Origin: Fragilaria crotonensis
Taxonomy: Eukaryota; Bacillariophyta; Fragilariophyceae; Fragilariales; Fragilariaceae
Length of the DNA stretch: 31,897 bases
Assembly: GCA_022925895.1 (NCBI GenBank)
Contig: JAKSYS010000703.1
Span: forward strand, 1-31,897
Direction: 5' to 3'
A program made the translations under genes and the position numbers. The notes under the pieces are model-generated. The model was not told where the DNA came from. It searched no databases and was given only the letters and a program-made list of their open reading frames with translations. Each line of letters begins with the position of its first letter. The first letter of the stretch is position 1. Below are positions 19,967 through 29,172 of this stretch, piece by piece.

Positions 19967-20857
19967 GCCTCCACCGGTCGCCACGCGGCGAAGGCGCACC
20001 AGCGCCACGCCACCGAGGGCCGGCTGGCCGCGATCCTCGACGGCTCGCGACCGATGGCGAAGCGGCGCATCATACGGTCGGCGGCGACCGGCGCGTGGCT
20101 CTCCACCCGGCCGAGCCTCCTCAACGGCTCGGACCTTTCCGCGGAAGAATTCCGCGACGGGGTCCGCCTTCGGCTCGGCCTGCCTCCCACCTCCCTTCCG
20201 CCCCGCTGCGACGGATGCGGCGAACGCTTCACGACGGAGCACGCCATGTCCTGTCGCAAAGGAGGGCTGATCATCCACCGCCACAACGACCTCGTGGCGA
20301 CGTGGGGACAGCTCTGCGGACAGGCGCACACCCCCTCCACAGTCTCTGACAAGCCCCTCATCCAAACGAGTCAGGACGTGCAAGCGGCGGGCGCCAACCG
20401 CACCGAGCCCACCCCAGAACTCCGCGGCGACATCGCTGTCCACGGCTTCTGGACCCGTGGCACCACGGCGATCTTCGATGTCCGCGTCACCGACACGGAC
20501 GCCCCATCGCATCGCAACACCCCCCCGGAGAAGGTCCTCCAGCGTCACGAGAAAGAGAAGAAGGCGAAATACGGCGCGCTCTGCATTGCGCGACGCCGTA
20601 CCTTCACTCCCCTCGTGTTCTCAGTGGACGGGATGCAGGGCGTGGAGGCCACCGCCGCTTCGCGGCGGTTAGCCTCCAGCCTTGCTTCCAAATGGAAGCG
20701 ATCGTACTCTGAAGTGTGTGGCTTCGTACGATCGCGCCTCGCGATCGCCCTGGTCCGCTCCGCCAGCCGCTGCCTCCGCGCCGATCGCAACCCGATGCGC
20801 CGAACCCCCTTCCCGATTTGGGACTGCGGAGCGGGCCTCGGCCTCTATCGCATGTAA
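19901..20857 (+). CDS. CCHC zinc motif and restriction-like endonuclease of the R2-like element
   Basis: This part continues the polyprotein in the next frame after a shift between about 19870 and 19970. RLAAILDGSRPMAKRRI leads to CDGCGERFTTEHAMSC (20207-20254), a CX2CX7HX3C motif. It is followed by HRHNDL (20276) and then GDIAVHGFWTRGTTAIFDVR (from 20426). The order CCHC, RHN, acidic residue, then a hydrophobic-D-V strand matches the PD-(D/E)XK-type endonuclease at the C-terminus of R2-family proteins. That enzyme nicks the target to prime reverse transcription. The first acidic motif reads GD rather than PD. The stop is at 20855-20857. Confidence 0.75.
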   Translation, partial: ASLCAAAHRRDASLCAAAHRRDASTGRHAAKAHQRHATEGRLAAILDGSRPMAKRRIIRSAATGAWLSTRPSLLNGSDLSAEEFRDGVRLRLGLPPTSLPPRCDGCGERFTTEHAMSCRKGGLIIHRHNDLVATWGQLCGQAHTPSTVSDKPLIQTSQDVQAAGANRTEPTPELRGDIAVHGFWTRGTTAIFDVRVTDTDAPSHRNTPPEKVLQRHEKEKKAKYGALCIARRRTFTPLVFSVDGMQGVEATAASRRLASSLASKWKRSYSEVCGFVRSRLAIALVRSASRCLRADRNPMRRTPFPIWDCGAGLGLYRM

Positions 20858-21058
20858 CTGCAGTGCCCTATCGCCCCTGCCCCCGCTCCCGCTGCCGTAC
20901 GACGCCTTCCCTTGGAGCACGCCCCGGATTCTAGACTTTCGGATGTATAGCACTGTCGCACCGCTACGCGATGCCTACGGCACTGTTGGACCGGCCCATT
21001 CATACACACATCAGTCATACATAGCATAGCTCAGCCCCACGTAACATACATAGCACAC

Positions 21059-21143
21059 ATTAATTTATAATATAGTAGGATCAGACAGTATTCATTTGAT
21101 CCAGTACCCCAGAGTGGTCATACTCCGTAACAGACGCACGCAC
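21059..21143 (+). repeat. 85 bp direct repeat, right flank of the R2-like retrotransposon
   Basis: This is an exact copy of 16775-16859. Array sequence (more CA-rich tract and the attaatttataatatagtagg hinge) resumes immediately after it and ends near 21185. Confidence 0.85.
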
Positions 21144-22491
21144 GCACACACGCACGCACACAATTAATTTATAATATAGTAGGATATGTGTATTTATCTT
21201 CATCTTTTGCTGGACGTTTTCATATATATCTTTTTAGTTCCATACAAAACAGATTCTGCCATCTGCTGGGAGCCCGTTTAGTCGTCGTATGCCCCCTAAT
21301 CAAGCCGATCGAGCTCACTAGTAGAACTACTACCGGTAGTCTAATTAAAATTGGAGGCGGCTCCTCAAGCATCATGTACTGTACCAGTAGCATGTAGAAG
21401 ACAGTACTCCCGTACAATGCTGCCATCGAATACATATGCATATATTGCGAACTACTGTAGTACCTGGTACAGTACGACCGAGCTATCGCCCGTAGCCATC
21501 GGTCATGCCGCCAGAGACTTACCGGTACCCAACACTAAATTCGATAGTAGAAGTCATCATTGTTCCGAGTTCCACGTGGGAGTCTGAATCCATAACAATC
21601 ACGTTTATCGACAGTATTCACATATATAGGCATCCAGCGCGAGGATAACTATCTCTTCCGCCTGCCTCTAACTCGCCTCTTATCCTCCAATCGATCAACA
21701 CAGGACCGCTGGATACACCGCGTCAAGGCATCAGCAAAGCGAAAACAAAAGGAGAGTAATAACCAGACTCTCATCACCCAATTTTTTCCCCCACGACAAT
21801 GACCAGATCTGTCACTCTAGCAGCTCAAACACAAAATTTCACACTCAGTCAGCATAGAAGCCAACACGAGCTCCCGCGAGCTTTAAATCGCCGACAGGGT
21901 ACACAGTGATTCCCGAAAGGTTCTCACATGGTGGAAACCCTAATAATTAGTTCGCTTATTATTATTACAACATTCCCATTGTTGCAGCCTATAGAGTATT
22001 GTGTCAAATGAATAACGTCTCCTTGACAAACGAAGCCATGATCAAACAGTATTACAGTACCAGTACTGCTACGACGTAAAATCATCATCGTGCGGTACAA
22101 GTACTGGCGTGCTGCCAGCCTTCGGAAGACGTTACGATACAGCAGTACCAATTTGCTACGGTACTGTATTTGCTGAAGTGAATTTGTTCTCCAATATGAT
22201 ACTCCTACTACCTGCTACGGTAGAGTTTTACGTTTCCGTAGTATGTGATGAACGACCAGTAGAGGATAGGGAAGAAGGTAGAGTTCATGTACCAGTACCT
22301 GTACCATAATGAACTCATTATAGTACATGCAGACGGTACAGCATATATATTAAACTTTTCAATCGAGCAAAGGTCTCAGCGAAACTATGCGTCGTGCACT
22401 TTCATGCTTTAGGGAGCACACAATTTCTTAGTTTGGAGTTTTTACATCGAGTTCTGTCCTTCGACCGTACACCAGTAGAAACCGTAGGAAG
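21144..22491. other. Intergenic stretch with array remnant and GTAC-rich short repeats
   Basis: The tandem array ends near 21185 with its attaatttataatatagtagg hinge. Beyond it no convincing gene is present. The region 22040-22330 is enriched in short GTAC/TACGGTA-type motifs. It contains a near-palindrome at 22301-22326 (arms gtaccataatga and attatagtac). An AT-rich tatatattaaa lies at about 22345, some 145 bp before the next coding region. Confidence 0.4.
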
Positions 22492-24682
22492 TTGTTGCGT
22501 ACCTTTGCACCGTCCACCATGATTGAAGGAACGGCCCCGTTGCCGTTCTTTGCGTCTGATAACCCCCCTGATGTTACCGCATCTTTGTTCAACTTCACCA
22601 TCGTTGCTTATGTTCAAACTCCTGCTTTGATCGAGCGAGAGAATGAGTCTCAAGCAGCGATTGAAAATCGAAAAGTCGAGGATGATAGTTACCGACGCTC
22701 AGTTTCGCCGACCAGTTGGCACCGGTTCACTACCTTAGGATTTCAAGCAACGAATGGCAAAGACTTCGATATGATTTGGAGAGACCGCAACTCCAATCCA
22801 CTTTGTTTCCATCGACTCGTATGGTATAACTACAAGTCCTATGTTGATCGTGAATGCAATGTCCATCCTAAGTTACACGCATGGGCAACCAATGTCTCGC
22901 ATCCCTTTTTACTCGAGCACTCACCAGAATCGTCGGAAATGGACACAGAACGTTTTAGCTGGTCACGCATTCTTGCCCATTTTGCTAAACACCTAGACAA
23001 AGGTCTGTGGAAAGCAGTACGGGGAATGAATAAACGTAATGAAAAAACGTCGACAGCTCAATCTCCAACCAAACACTCTGACAACGATGAACTTGACAAC
23101 CAAGGGAAAAGTGCACGATTTAACATTCCTGTTCCCGGGGTAACTGATGACGGTAATTCGGACCCATTGAACTCAGGAATCGAGGAGCTCCCTACGTTGA
23201 TGACAACTATGGCAAACCAAGAAGTCGAAGTGGATACGAGTTCTGAGTCGGATGCTAAACAATCGGCTTTTACGCTGAGCAACGAGGTTAGGACAAACGA
23301 CGGCTCCCATCGCATTTCGTTTAAATGGAAACTAGCTCAGAAGGAGTTCACTGAGTTAGTCGACAACAAAACTCGTCTCCACTCCGAAATCTTCTCGATT
23401 TTGGGTGTCGTATTCCAGGAGACCGACGGGTATTTCTATCTGTGGGACAGCGATGAACTGATTTATCCAAAACGAGTCCATGAGTTGACTGTTTCAGAGT
23501 TGAAAGACTACTTAGAGCCTAAAATCACGACAGCTCAGTCTCTGTACTTGGTTGCTTTTGCAGTGCGCTTCGCTTTCACCGAGAATCCTATTTCGTGGAG
23601 GAATTCTACTCACGTCCAGTCTGCAATGAAATTGAACAACCTTCAGATCCATGAATCCAACGTCAACACTACCGCAGGAATTCCAGTGGTGGCTGGGTAT
23701 ATTTTACTTAAGCACCCGACGATGACCTTAAGGCATAAGTATACGCAATTTCTCAGGTCCAGACTTGTGGAAACGTTGCCCTACTTCGACATTCGCCTTC
23801 ATCGGAAGACACCAACAGACAAGTCAATTGCTCATCTGGTGGTATACTGCGGGGAAAACCAGGTGACTGATCTATGTCAAGAGCTCTCTACAATCCTGAA
23901 TGGACAAAACACAGCTGTTTTCCTCCCTCGATACACATTTGCAAATATGACAAAAGATCAAATCGACAACCATTTCCACATGCATGAAACGTACATCAGA
24001 GCTTTGCAACCAATTTCATTGGCACCGCTTGTGACAACGTTAGATTTGAAGCGAGTTGAGTATTTTTCAGACGGCACGACAATTGAAAGGTCAACTCGCG
24101 AGTGGGTTTTGTCGCTCAGACGTGAGGATGGAGACACCCTCGCACAATGCGATGCGGTAAATGGAGTAAAGAATGTCAGAACTGCATATGTCATGGCCCC
24201 GGCAGCTTATGTGTCTGAAATTCGAGAGATGGTGGCTAAATATAAGGAACGACTACGACCGATTGCTCGCCGAGAAGCAAAGTATCGAGAAGGGATCCCA
24301 GACTTACCAGATGTCATTCACATTACATCTACTGTCCAGACTAACTTAGACTTCATGGCAAAATTGTCCTCCAGCGATATTTGGAGTAAAGCACCGCCAT
24401 CGGTTAAATCCCCCGCCTTCTGCTGTTGCATCAGCTGCAGCAAACAGTTCAGATCAGTCGGACTCATTGGACGCCAGTGACCATAACACCCAGTGGCCGT
24501 CGTTGGTAAAACGACCAGGACTCGATGGCTCTAATCCGATCAAGTCAGTACATAAGCCGAGTGCCAAACGTCCAACGAAGGAGAAACCCAAGCCCCCCCT
24601 GGACTCGCAAGGCAAATCTTCCCATATAAGCATCACGTCGGAAGAAGTCGACGAGCGAGCGGACACAGCTTCGACTCATTCT
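22492..24682 (+). CDS. Large protein of unknown function, interrupted by a copia insertion
   Basis: The ATG at 22492 (a second at 22519 is equally possible) opens 650 residues without a stop, to about 24410. A one-base change in the cccccg run near 24413 leads to a second open frame (SAVASAAANSSDQSDSLDAS) that runs to the LTR at 24683. The N-terminal half is polar with an acidic Ser/Asp linker. The C-terminal half (from about residue 280) is better structured, with segments such as IPVVAGYILLKHPTMTLRHK, HLVVYCGENQV and TVERSTREWVLSLRREDGD-like blocks. I associate this with a large uncharacterised diatom family, possibly the first ORF of LINE-like elements, but cannot prove it. No signal peptide or catalytic motif is visible. 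The gene continues beyond the window after the copia element. Confidence 0.6.
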
Positions 24683-25085
24683 TGTGAGACCCTCCCTAGT
24701 ACGGCGGCTCCACAAACAGTGACTCGCTTGGGAGTCGGGTTAGGACAAAGCCGTCGCAATGAAGAGGAACGAACGCAGAAGCAAGAAGGCACGACGCGTG
24801 GCGATGTCGATATCGAACGTGTGATGGGTGATGTGTTGGCGTTCGTGTTGTGGCTAAGTATATCCTTCGGCCTCTTCACCCTTACGATCAAATGGACCGG
24901 CAAGAATGCGATTGAGGGAATAAAGGATTATATTAGAAGTTGTGTGCCGATGGAGTACATCGGCCTTAAGCTAAATTAGTCGGAGTTGCGCATTTGATAG
25001 CGCATCAGCATCGACCGTAGATAGTCGACCGTGCGCAGTAGACAGTAGCACGGTGTCATGGAGATATATAGAATATGCACTGACA
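24683..25085 (-). repeat. 3' LTR of the copia element
   Basis: The 403 bp LTR is identical to 31490-31892 and is bounded by TG and CA in element orientation. The host reading frame runs straight into it and stops at 24979, adding about 100 LTR-encoded residues including a hydrophobic stretch (AFVLWLSISFGLFTLTI). An open frame also exists on the opposite strand. Confidence 0.92.
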
Positions 25086-25098
25086 CACTCCCCCCATT
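25086..25098 (-). promoter_or_regulatory. Polypurine tract of the copia element
   Basis: On the minus strand the sequence aatggggggagtg directly precedes the 3' LTR (TGTCAG...). This is the expected place and composition for the plus-strand DNA priming site. Confidence 0.8.
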
Positions 25099-25151
25099 GT
25101 GAGCATAGGTCGCAATGAGCAAACAGAAGTGCATCGGGAAGAGAAGAGAGA

Positions 25152-25640
25152 TTAGGGCGACATTGGTGCCCAGGGAGCGCCATAGTGACCCATGAGACGA
25201 CGGACATGACGATGGTGCAAGGTGGAGCCGAGTGACTTTGTCAAGGAGTCCGCAGAATTGACGACGCCAGGGATATGAGAGAGAACAATTTCTCCATTAG
25301 CCTTCCATTCTTGCAGAGCGAAGTGCTGAATGTCGATATGGCGCGCACGTGGCGTTGGACGACTTGCGTTCACCATGAGGATGGCAGCGGCGTTATCTTC
25401 AAACAGGGTCGTCGGTTCGAGCTGTGGATAACCGAGTTCGAGAAGTATGGACCGCAAGTATTTCGCAATCTTGGCGGCGTGAACGGCAGCGAGGAATTCC
25501 GCCTCAGTGGAACTCGTGGAGACCGTCGATTGTATCTTGGATTTATACGCCAAGGGACCACCGCCGAGCATGAAAACGAGACCGGTGATTGAGCGACGTG
25601 TAGTCAGATCGGTAGCGTGCGCGGCATCCACGTATCCGGC
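25152..25640 (-). CDS. RNase H region of the copia element
   Basis: The frame 25631-25152 reads TRRSITGLVFMLGGGPLAYK, SKIQSTVSTSSTEAEFLAAV, LFEDNAAAILMVN and RARHIDIQHFALQEWK, ending with NSADSLTKSLG and RRLMGHYG. The D..E..D residues of the RNase H fold (Asp of MDAAHATD, Glu of TEAEF, Asp of FEDNAA) are present. The domain removes RNA from the RNA-DNA hybrid. The stop is 66 bp before the LTR. Confidence 0.88.
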   Translation of the reverse strand, partial: AGYVDAAHATDLTTRRSITGLVFMLGGGPLAYKSKIQSTVSTSSTEAEFLAAVHAAKIAKYLRSILLELGYPQLEPTTLFEDNAAAILMVNASRPTPRARHIDIQHFALQEWKANGEIVLSHIPGVVNSADSLTKSLGSTLHHRHVRRLMGHYGAPWAPMSP

Positions 25641-26860
25641 GAGTTCGGTAGGCGACTGTGGTTGCGGGAAAACAGGGAGAGATGGATCGGATGGCAGAGG
25701 TTGGAAAACGCCGGGCGGAAGCGATGTAATGAGTGCGTCGCCAATAGAACAAACCCCAATTTTTCGTCATACGAAGATATCGCGCTACGCGTCGTAGGGC
25801 ATCGTAGTGGACTTTAGCCGGATGATCGGAGAAACGAGCGAGCGTTGTGACTGCATATCAATGTCCGGTCGAGCGACGACATATGCGTAAATTAACGCGC
25901 CCAGGACACTTCGGTAGGAAAACCCAGCAGCCGTTTCAAGGTCACGGGATTCGGCAGTGTCATCACGAGGCGCAGTGGCGTAATCATCAAACATTTGTTG
26001 TGTTGTTGATGCGGCAAGAGGTTCAATTGGCTTCTCGTCAGCCTCACGTGATCCGGAAGATGACCAACCATAGTGCGCGAGCAGTTTGTCGATGTAAGAC
26101 TCGCATGTGATCTTGATATATCGATCACATTGTTCGACGTCGACGCCATTGAAAGAATCCAAAACACCTTCGTCACGAAGATCGATACCGTCCTCAGAGC
26201 AGATGATGCGCACAAGGTCTCTGATCGCGTCGGGATTGACACAACCGATGGCCAAGTCATCGACTTGGCGACAGATGAGCATGCGATGGCCTTTGTAGAC
26301 GCCTTGGTAGAGACTTCGCTCATGGGTTGTTGAAGTGAAGCCATGACGAGCGATGACGGAATTCACAAACTTCTCCCAAAGCGCGCCAGATTCCGGATGA
26401 CCTTGAAGGGCATGTTGGACAGGGAGCACCATGTCACGAGAGATGGCAACCTCGTATCGAGCAAGATACCAATCGGCATACTGGTCGTCGATGACAACGA
26501 AAGTCGGTTGATTCGGTGGCGGTGAGTTCGCGTATGCGTTCGTTGCATCCACTTTTAAACTGACGAAGCCCTCGTGGGCACACAAGGCAAAGAAAAGACG
26601 CATGCAAGGTTGTTCGATACAACTAGAGTAGGTGTTAGCCAACTTTAGTTGAGGTGCCGCACGAGGGATCCGTCGCAACAGTTTCTCGCCTTGCGAGTGC
26701 CATCACCTTTGATGGCGTAGTTCCAATGTTGACGAAGGACAATCGCATCTTTTGGTGCGGGGACAGGGCACCATACATTTCCTGCTTTGCCATTGAGTCA
26801 AGCTGTTTGAATTCAGCAGCTTGCCACTCTTTCCAATTGGGAAGACGTCGGAGTTTACGT
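25640..26860 (-). CDS. Reverse transcriptase region of the copia element
   Basis: LPNWKEWQAAEFKQLDSM (about 26840) opens the domain. After frame changes near 26770-26650 it continues LANTYSSCIEQPCMRLFFAL, LKVDATNAYANSPPP (palm motif A), HALQGHPESGALWEKF and CRQVDDLAIG, with the catalytic VDD codons at 26264-26256. FSYRSVLGALIYAYVVARPD follows near 25880. All expected catalytic aspartates are visible. Confidence 0.88.
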
Positions 26861-27299
26861 CGCGTGAAACTCCCAAGGCCTTGTTCTTCGGATGTTCCAT
26901 GAGTCGTTGTGTTGAGCGATCGCAGCAGAAGCTGTACATGGTCATCATCGAGTTCGTCGGTATTGTCATGACGAGCGACATCATTGTCGATGGACTCTGC
27001 CGTCGAAGGTGAAGAGTTGATCGACGAGATGGTACGAAGCTGATCAACCGACAGATGAAGCGGCTGGTCGAGATGTCGATCGGTGACGGGGATGTATCGG
27101 TCGGGAGCGAACACGATCTTGAAGGACGGTGCGTCGGAAGCCACAGCGGCGTGGAGAGCATCAGGATGGACGCCGCGGTGAACACGGCCACGTCGTTGAT
27201 TGAAACGACGAAGGCGCCGATATACTTTCGACGAACATTTCGGATCCGAGAGGCAGTGGTGTTTGGTATTACTCCAGAGACAAAGCCTCGTTTCCGAAT

Positions 27300-28780
27300 A
27301 TGACATTCTTTGATCTCGAAGCCGAGGCTGGGATGCTCACAAGAAATGTGAGGGGACAGTTCATCGAGGCGGTCGAAAGGATCGTCGGAAACATCCAAGT
27401 TGAGGAGCGGGAGGTCTAAACGATCAGGTTCGATGACGCCATCGTCGGCCAGGTTCCGTAGAAGCTTTACGTTCGGAGGCGGCTCACTAAGATCGTTCAT
27501 TCCTTCGTCGAAGCGCGCATGGGTGGCAGTCTTGACGGTTGAGCTGGCAAGGTCGAAGTAGTACATGACCTTCAGGGAGCGCGAGTAGCCAAGGAAGGTG
27601 CCGAGTCGAGAGTTGGGAACGACGCGACCGTAGCGAGCGGTTGTTGGGCGCACGTGCATACGACATCCGAATGTCCGAAGCTTTGCCAGGTTGGGGAGCG
27701 GAGCGCCACATTTCGTATGGGCTCGACGGTCGGTCGCCATGGGGAACAAAGTTGTAGAGTCGGATGTAATGGTAGAATGCATATGGCCAGAAGTTTGGTT
27801 GTAGATTCGCGCCAGAAAGCATGGCACGAAGTGCATCGCCGATTGTCTGGTGTGGTCGTTCGCCAGGTCCATTTTGGTGTGACGAGTCGGGACCAGTAAG
27901 CTCAACTGCGTAGCCAAAGTTCGCAAAGGTACGGTGAATGTCGCGACATTTGCCGAGTTCGCCACCCCATCCATGCGAACATACTTGTCTGGACAATTAG
28001 GAGCATTGCTGGCAAGCCAGCTATTGATCCAATCGACGGGAGGAGCCTTTGTTGGGAAGGCACGACCGAATATACGGCCACTGAAGTGGTCGGTCAGTAG
28101 GACATAGCACGTCTCACCGTTGAGGCCGACGAGTGTTGTGTCGGATTGAATCGCGGCTCTTTTGGACCATGAAACCAAAGTCGATTGACAGGCCTTGGTT
28201 GCAAGTTGTCGCCCGCATTGTGGTCCCTGTTCCTTTTGGAGTCTTCGAAGCTTAGCGGCAAGGCAGATGGGACATTCTTCGAGCTCCGTCGGGAGCTTGA
28301 ATTGTGGCATTCCTTTTACAAACCGGTGCATTTCTGATAAACGCCGGAAATTTATGTGTCCAAGGCGTTGATGCCACAGCATTCGTAAGGCCGAGCGGCT
28401 GAGGGATCGCACGACGTATGCTTCCTGGTGGTTCGGCGAGAATTCCGGGAGGTCTTCGTCGGTGTCCAAGATGTCAGGACGTTCGGTAATGATGTCCTGG
28501 TAATCGATTGTACGGAATTCAAGACCTGCGGGAGCCATCCCATACCCATAGATGTAGGGCCTTGCGTTACCGTCAGGTGAAACGGGCAACAGGCCTAACG
28601 GTGGGTCCAGGGCAGGTGGAGAATGGCATGCGGTGCAAGTCATGCCGTCGGTCGGATCGAGGATCGTGGCGGCAGTGGCAGGTGCATGTTCCGTGCATAG
28701 TTTCCGAACGAGGACTTGATCCGAAGGGCGGAGCCAGATGGGCTTCGGGCGACGGAGCAATCAAGGCTTCGGTGAACGTC
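27300..28780 (-). CDS. GAG-pre-integrase and integrase region of the copia element
   Basis: The zinc-binding GAG-pre-integrase segment reads LWHQRLGHINFRRLSEMHRF, then ECPICLAAK (28380-28250), an HHCC pattern. The integrase core follows: IQSDTTLVGL (about 28140), YVRMDG joined by a frame change near 27975 to GGELGKCRDI, then SSHQNGPGERPHQTIGDALR (about 27860, the catalytic Glu region). After a shift back near 27720 comes KLRTFGCRMHV and LGTFLGYS, the usual C-terminal copia integrase block. This enzyme inserts the cDNA into the genome. Confidence 0.8.
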
Positions 28781-29172
28781 AAACCTCCTCGACTTGCCGT
28801 CGGTTGCAAGATAATGTAGATGTCTTGCGAACTTCGGAGGCGATTCGGGAAGTGAATATGTCCGATGCTCTCGGTGAAGCTTGACATGTGGTATCCATCG
28901 GTGCCCAGCTGCTTCGAAATGGCTGCGTGCGAAATAATGATGCCTGGAATTGTGGGAGTGTAGTACGTCCGAATGAACACGGACGATGGGCCTCCGGCAT
29001 TTCCACGATTATCCACTGGTACACACAAGAAACCGACGCCGACAGGTTGGTGCGCGTGATGACCGGCATCAAAGAGGCGGACGTTTGTGCGGCGGAGTGG
29101 ACGATAAGCAAACAAAAGGTGGCGATCGTTGGCAGTGCAAGCCATGGATCCGTTGTCAGCATGTGCGAACGA
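28780..29172 (-). CDS. Aspartic protease region of the copia element
   Basis: In the frame covering 29451-28573, HADNGSMACTANDRHLLF places an Asp-Asn-Gly-Ser active-site motif at 29157-29146. Most copia proteases have D(S/T)G(A/C). It is followed by FDAGHHAHQPVGVGFLCVPV and a C-terminal segment (GIIISHAAISKQLG) typical of the second half of the copia protease. It would cleave the Gag-Pol polyprotein. Confidence 0.6.

Larger units (their letters stand above)
16860..21058 (+). mobile_element. Non-LTR retrotransposon of the restriction-like-endonuclease (R2-like) type
   Basis: The 4199 bp element lies between two identical 85 bp direct repeats and is inserted in the tandem array. It encodes, in order, a Cys-rich CXC-type motif, a Pro/Ala-rich linker, a conserved pre-RT region, a reverse transcriptase, and a CCHC zinc motif with a restriction-like endonuclease. 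There are no LTRs. The 3' end (about 200 bp after the last stop) has no poly(A) and finishes in a catacatagcacac tract. Its base composition is markedly more GC-rich than both flanks. Three same-direction frame changes interrupt the coding region. Confidence 0.85.

Noticed and set aside
17191-20548. Several long minus-strand frames in the GC-rich element
   Set aside because: They are shadows of the RT polyprotein favoured by high GC. Their translations are Arg/Gly/Ala-rich without domains.
16775-21143. 85 bp flanking repeats as LTRs
   Set aside because: They lack TG..CA ends, primer site and polypurine tract, also occur as part of the tandem array, and flank an R2-type element.
24405-24425. 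Programmed frameshift in the 22492 gene
   Set aside because: The site is a plain C run and similar one-base shifts occur in every long gene of the window, so a sequence indel is likelier.
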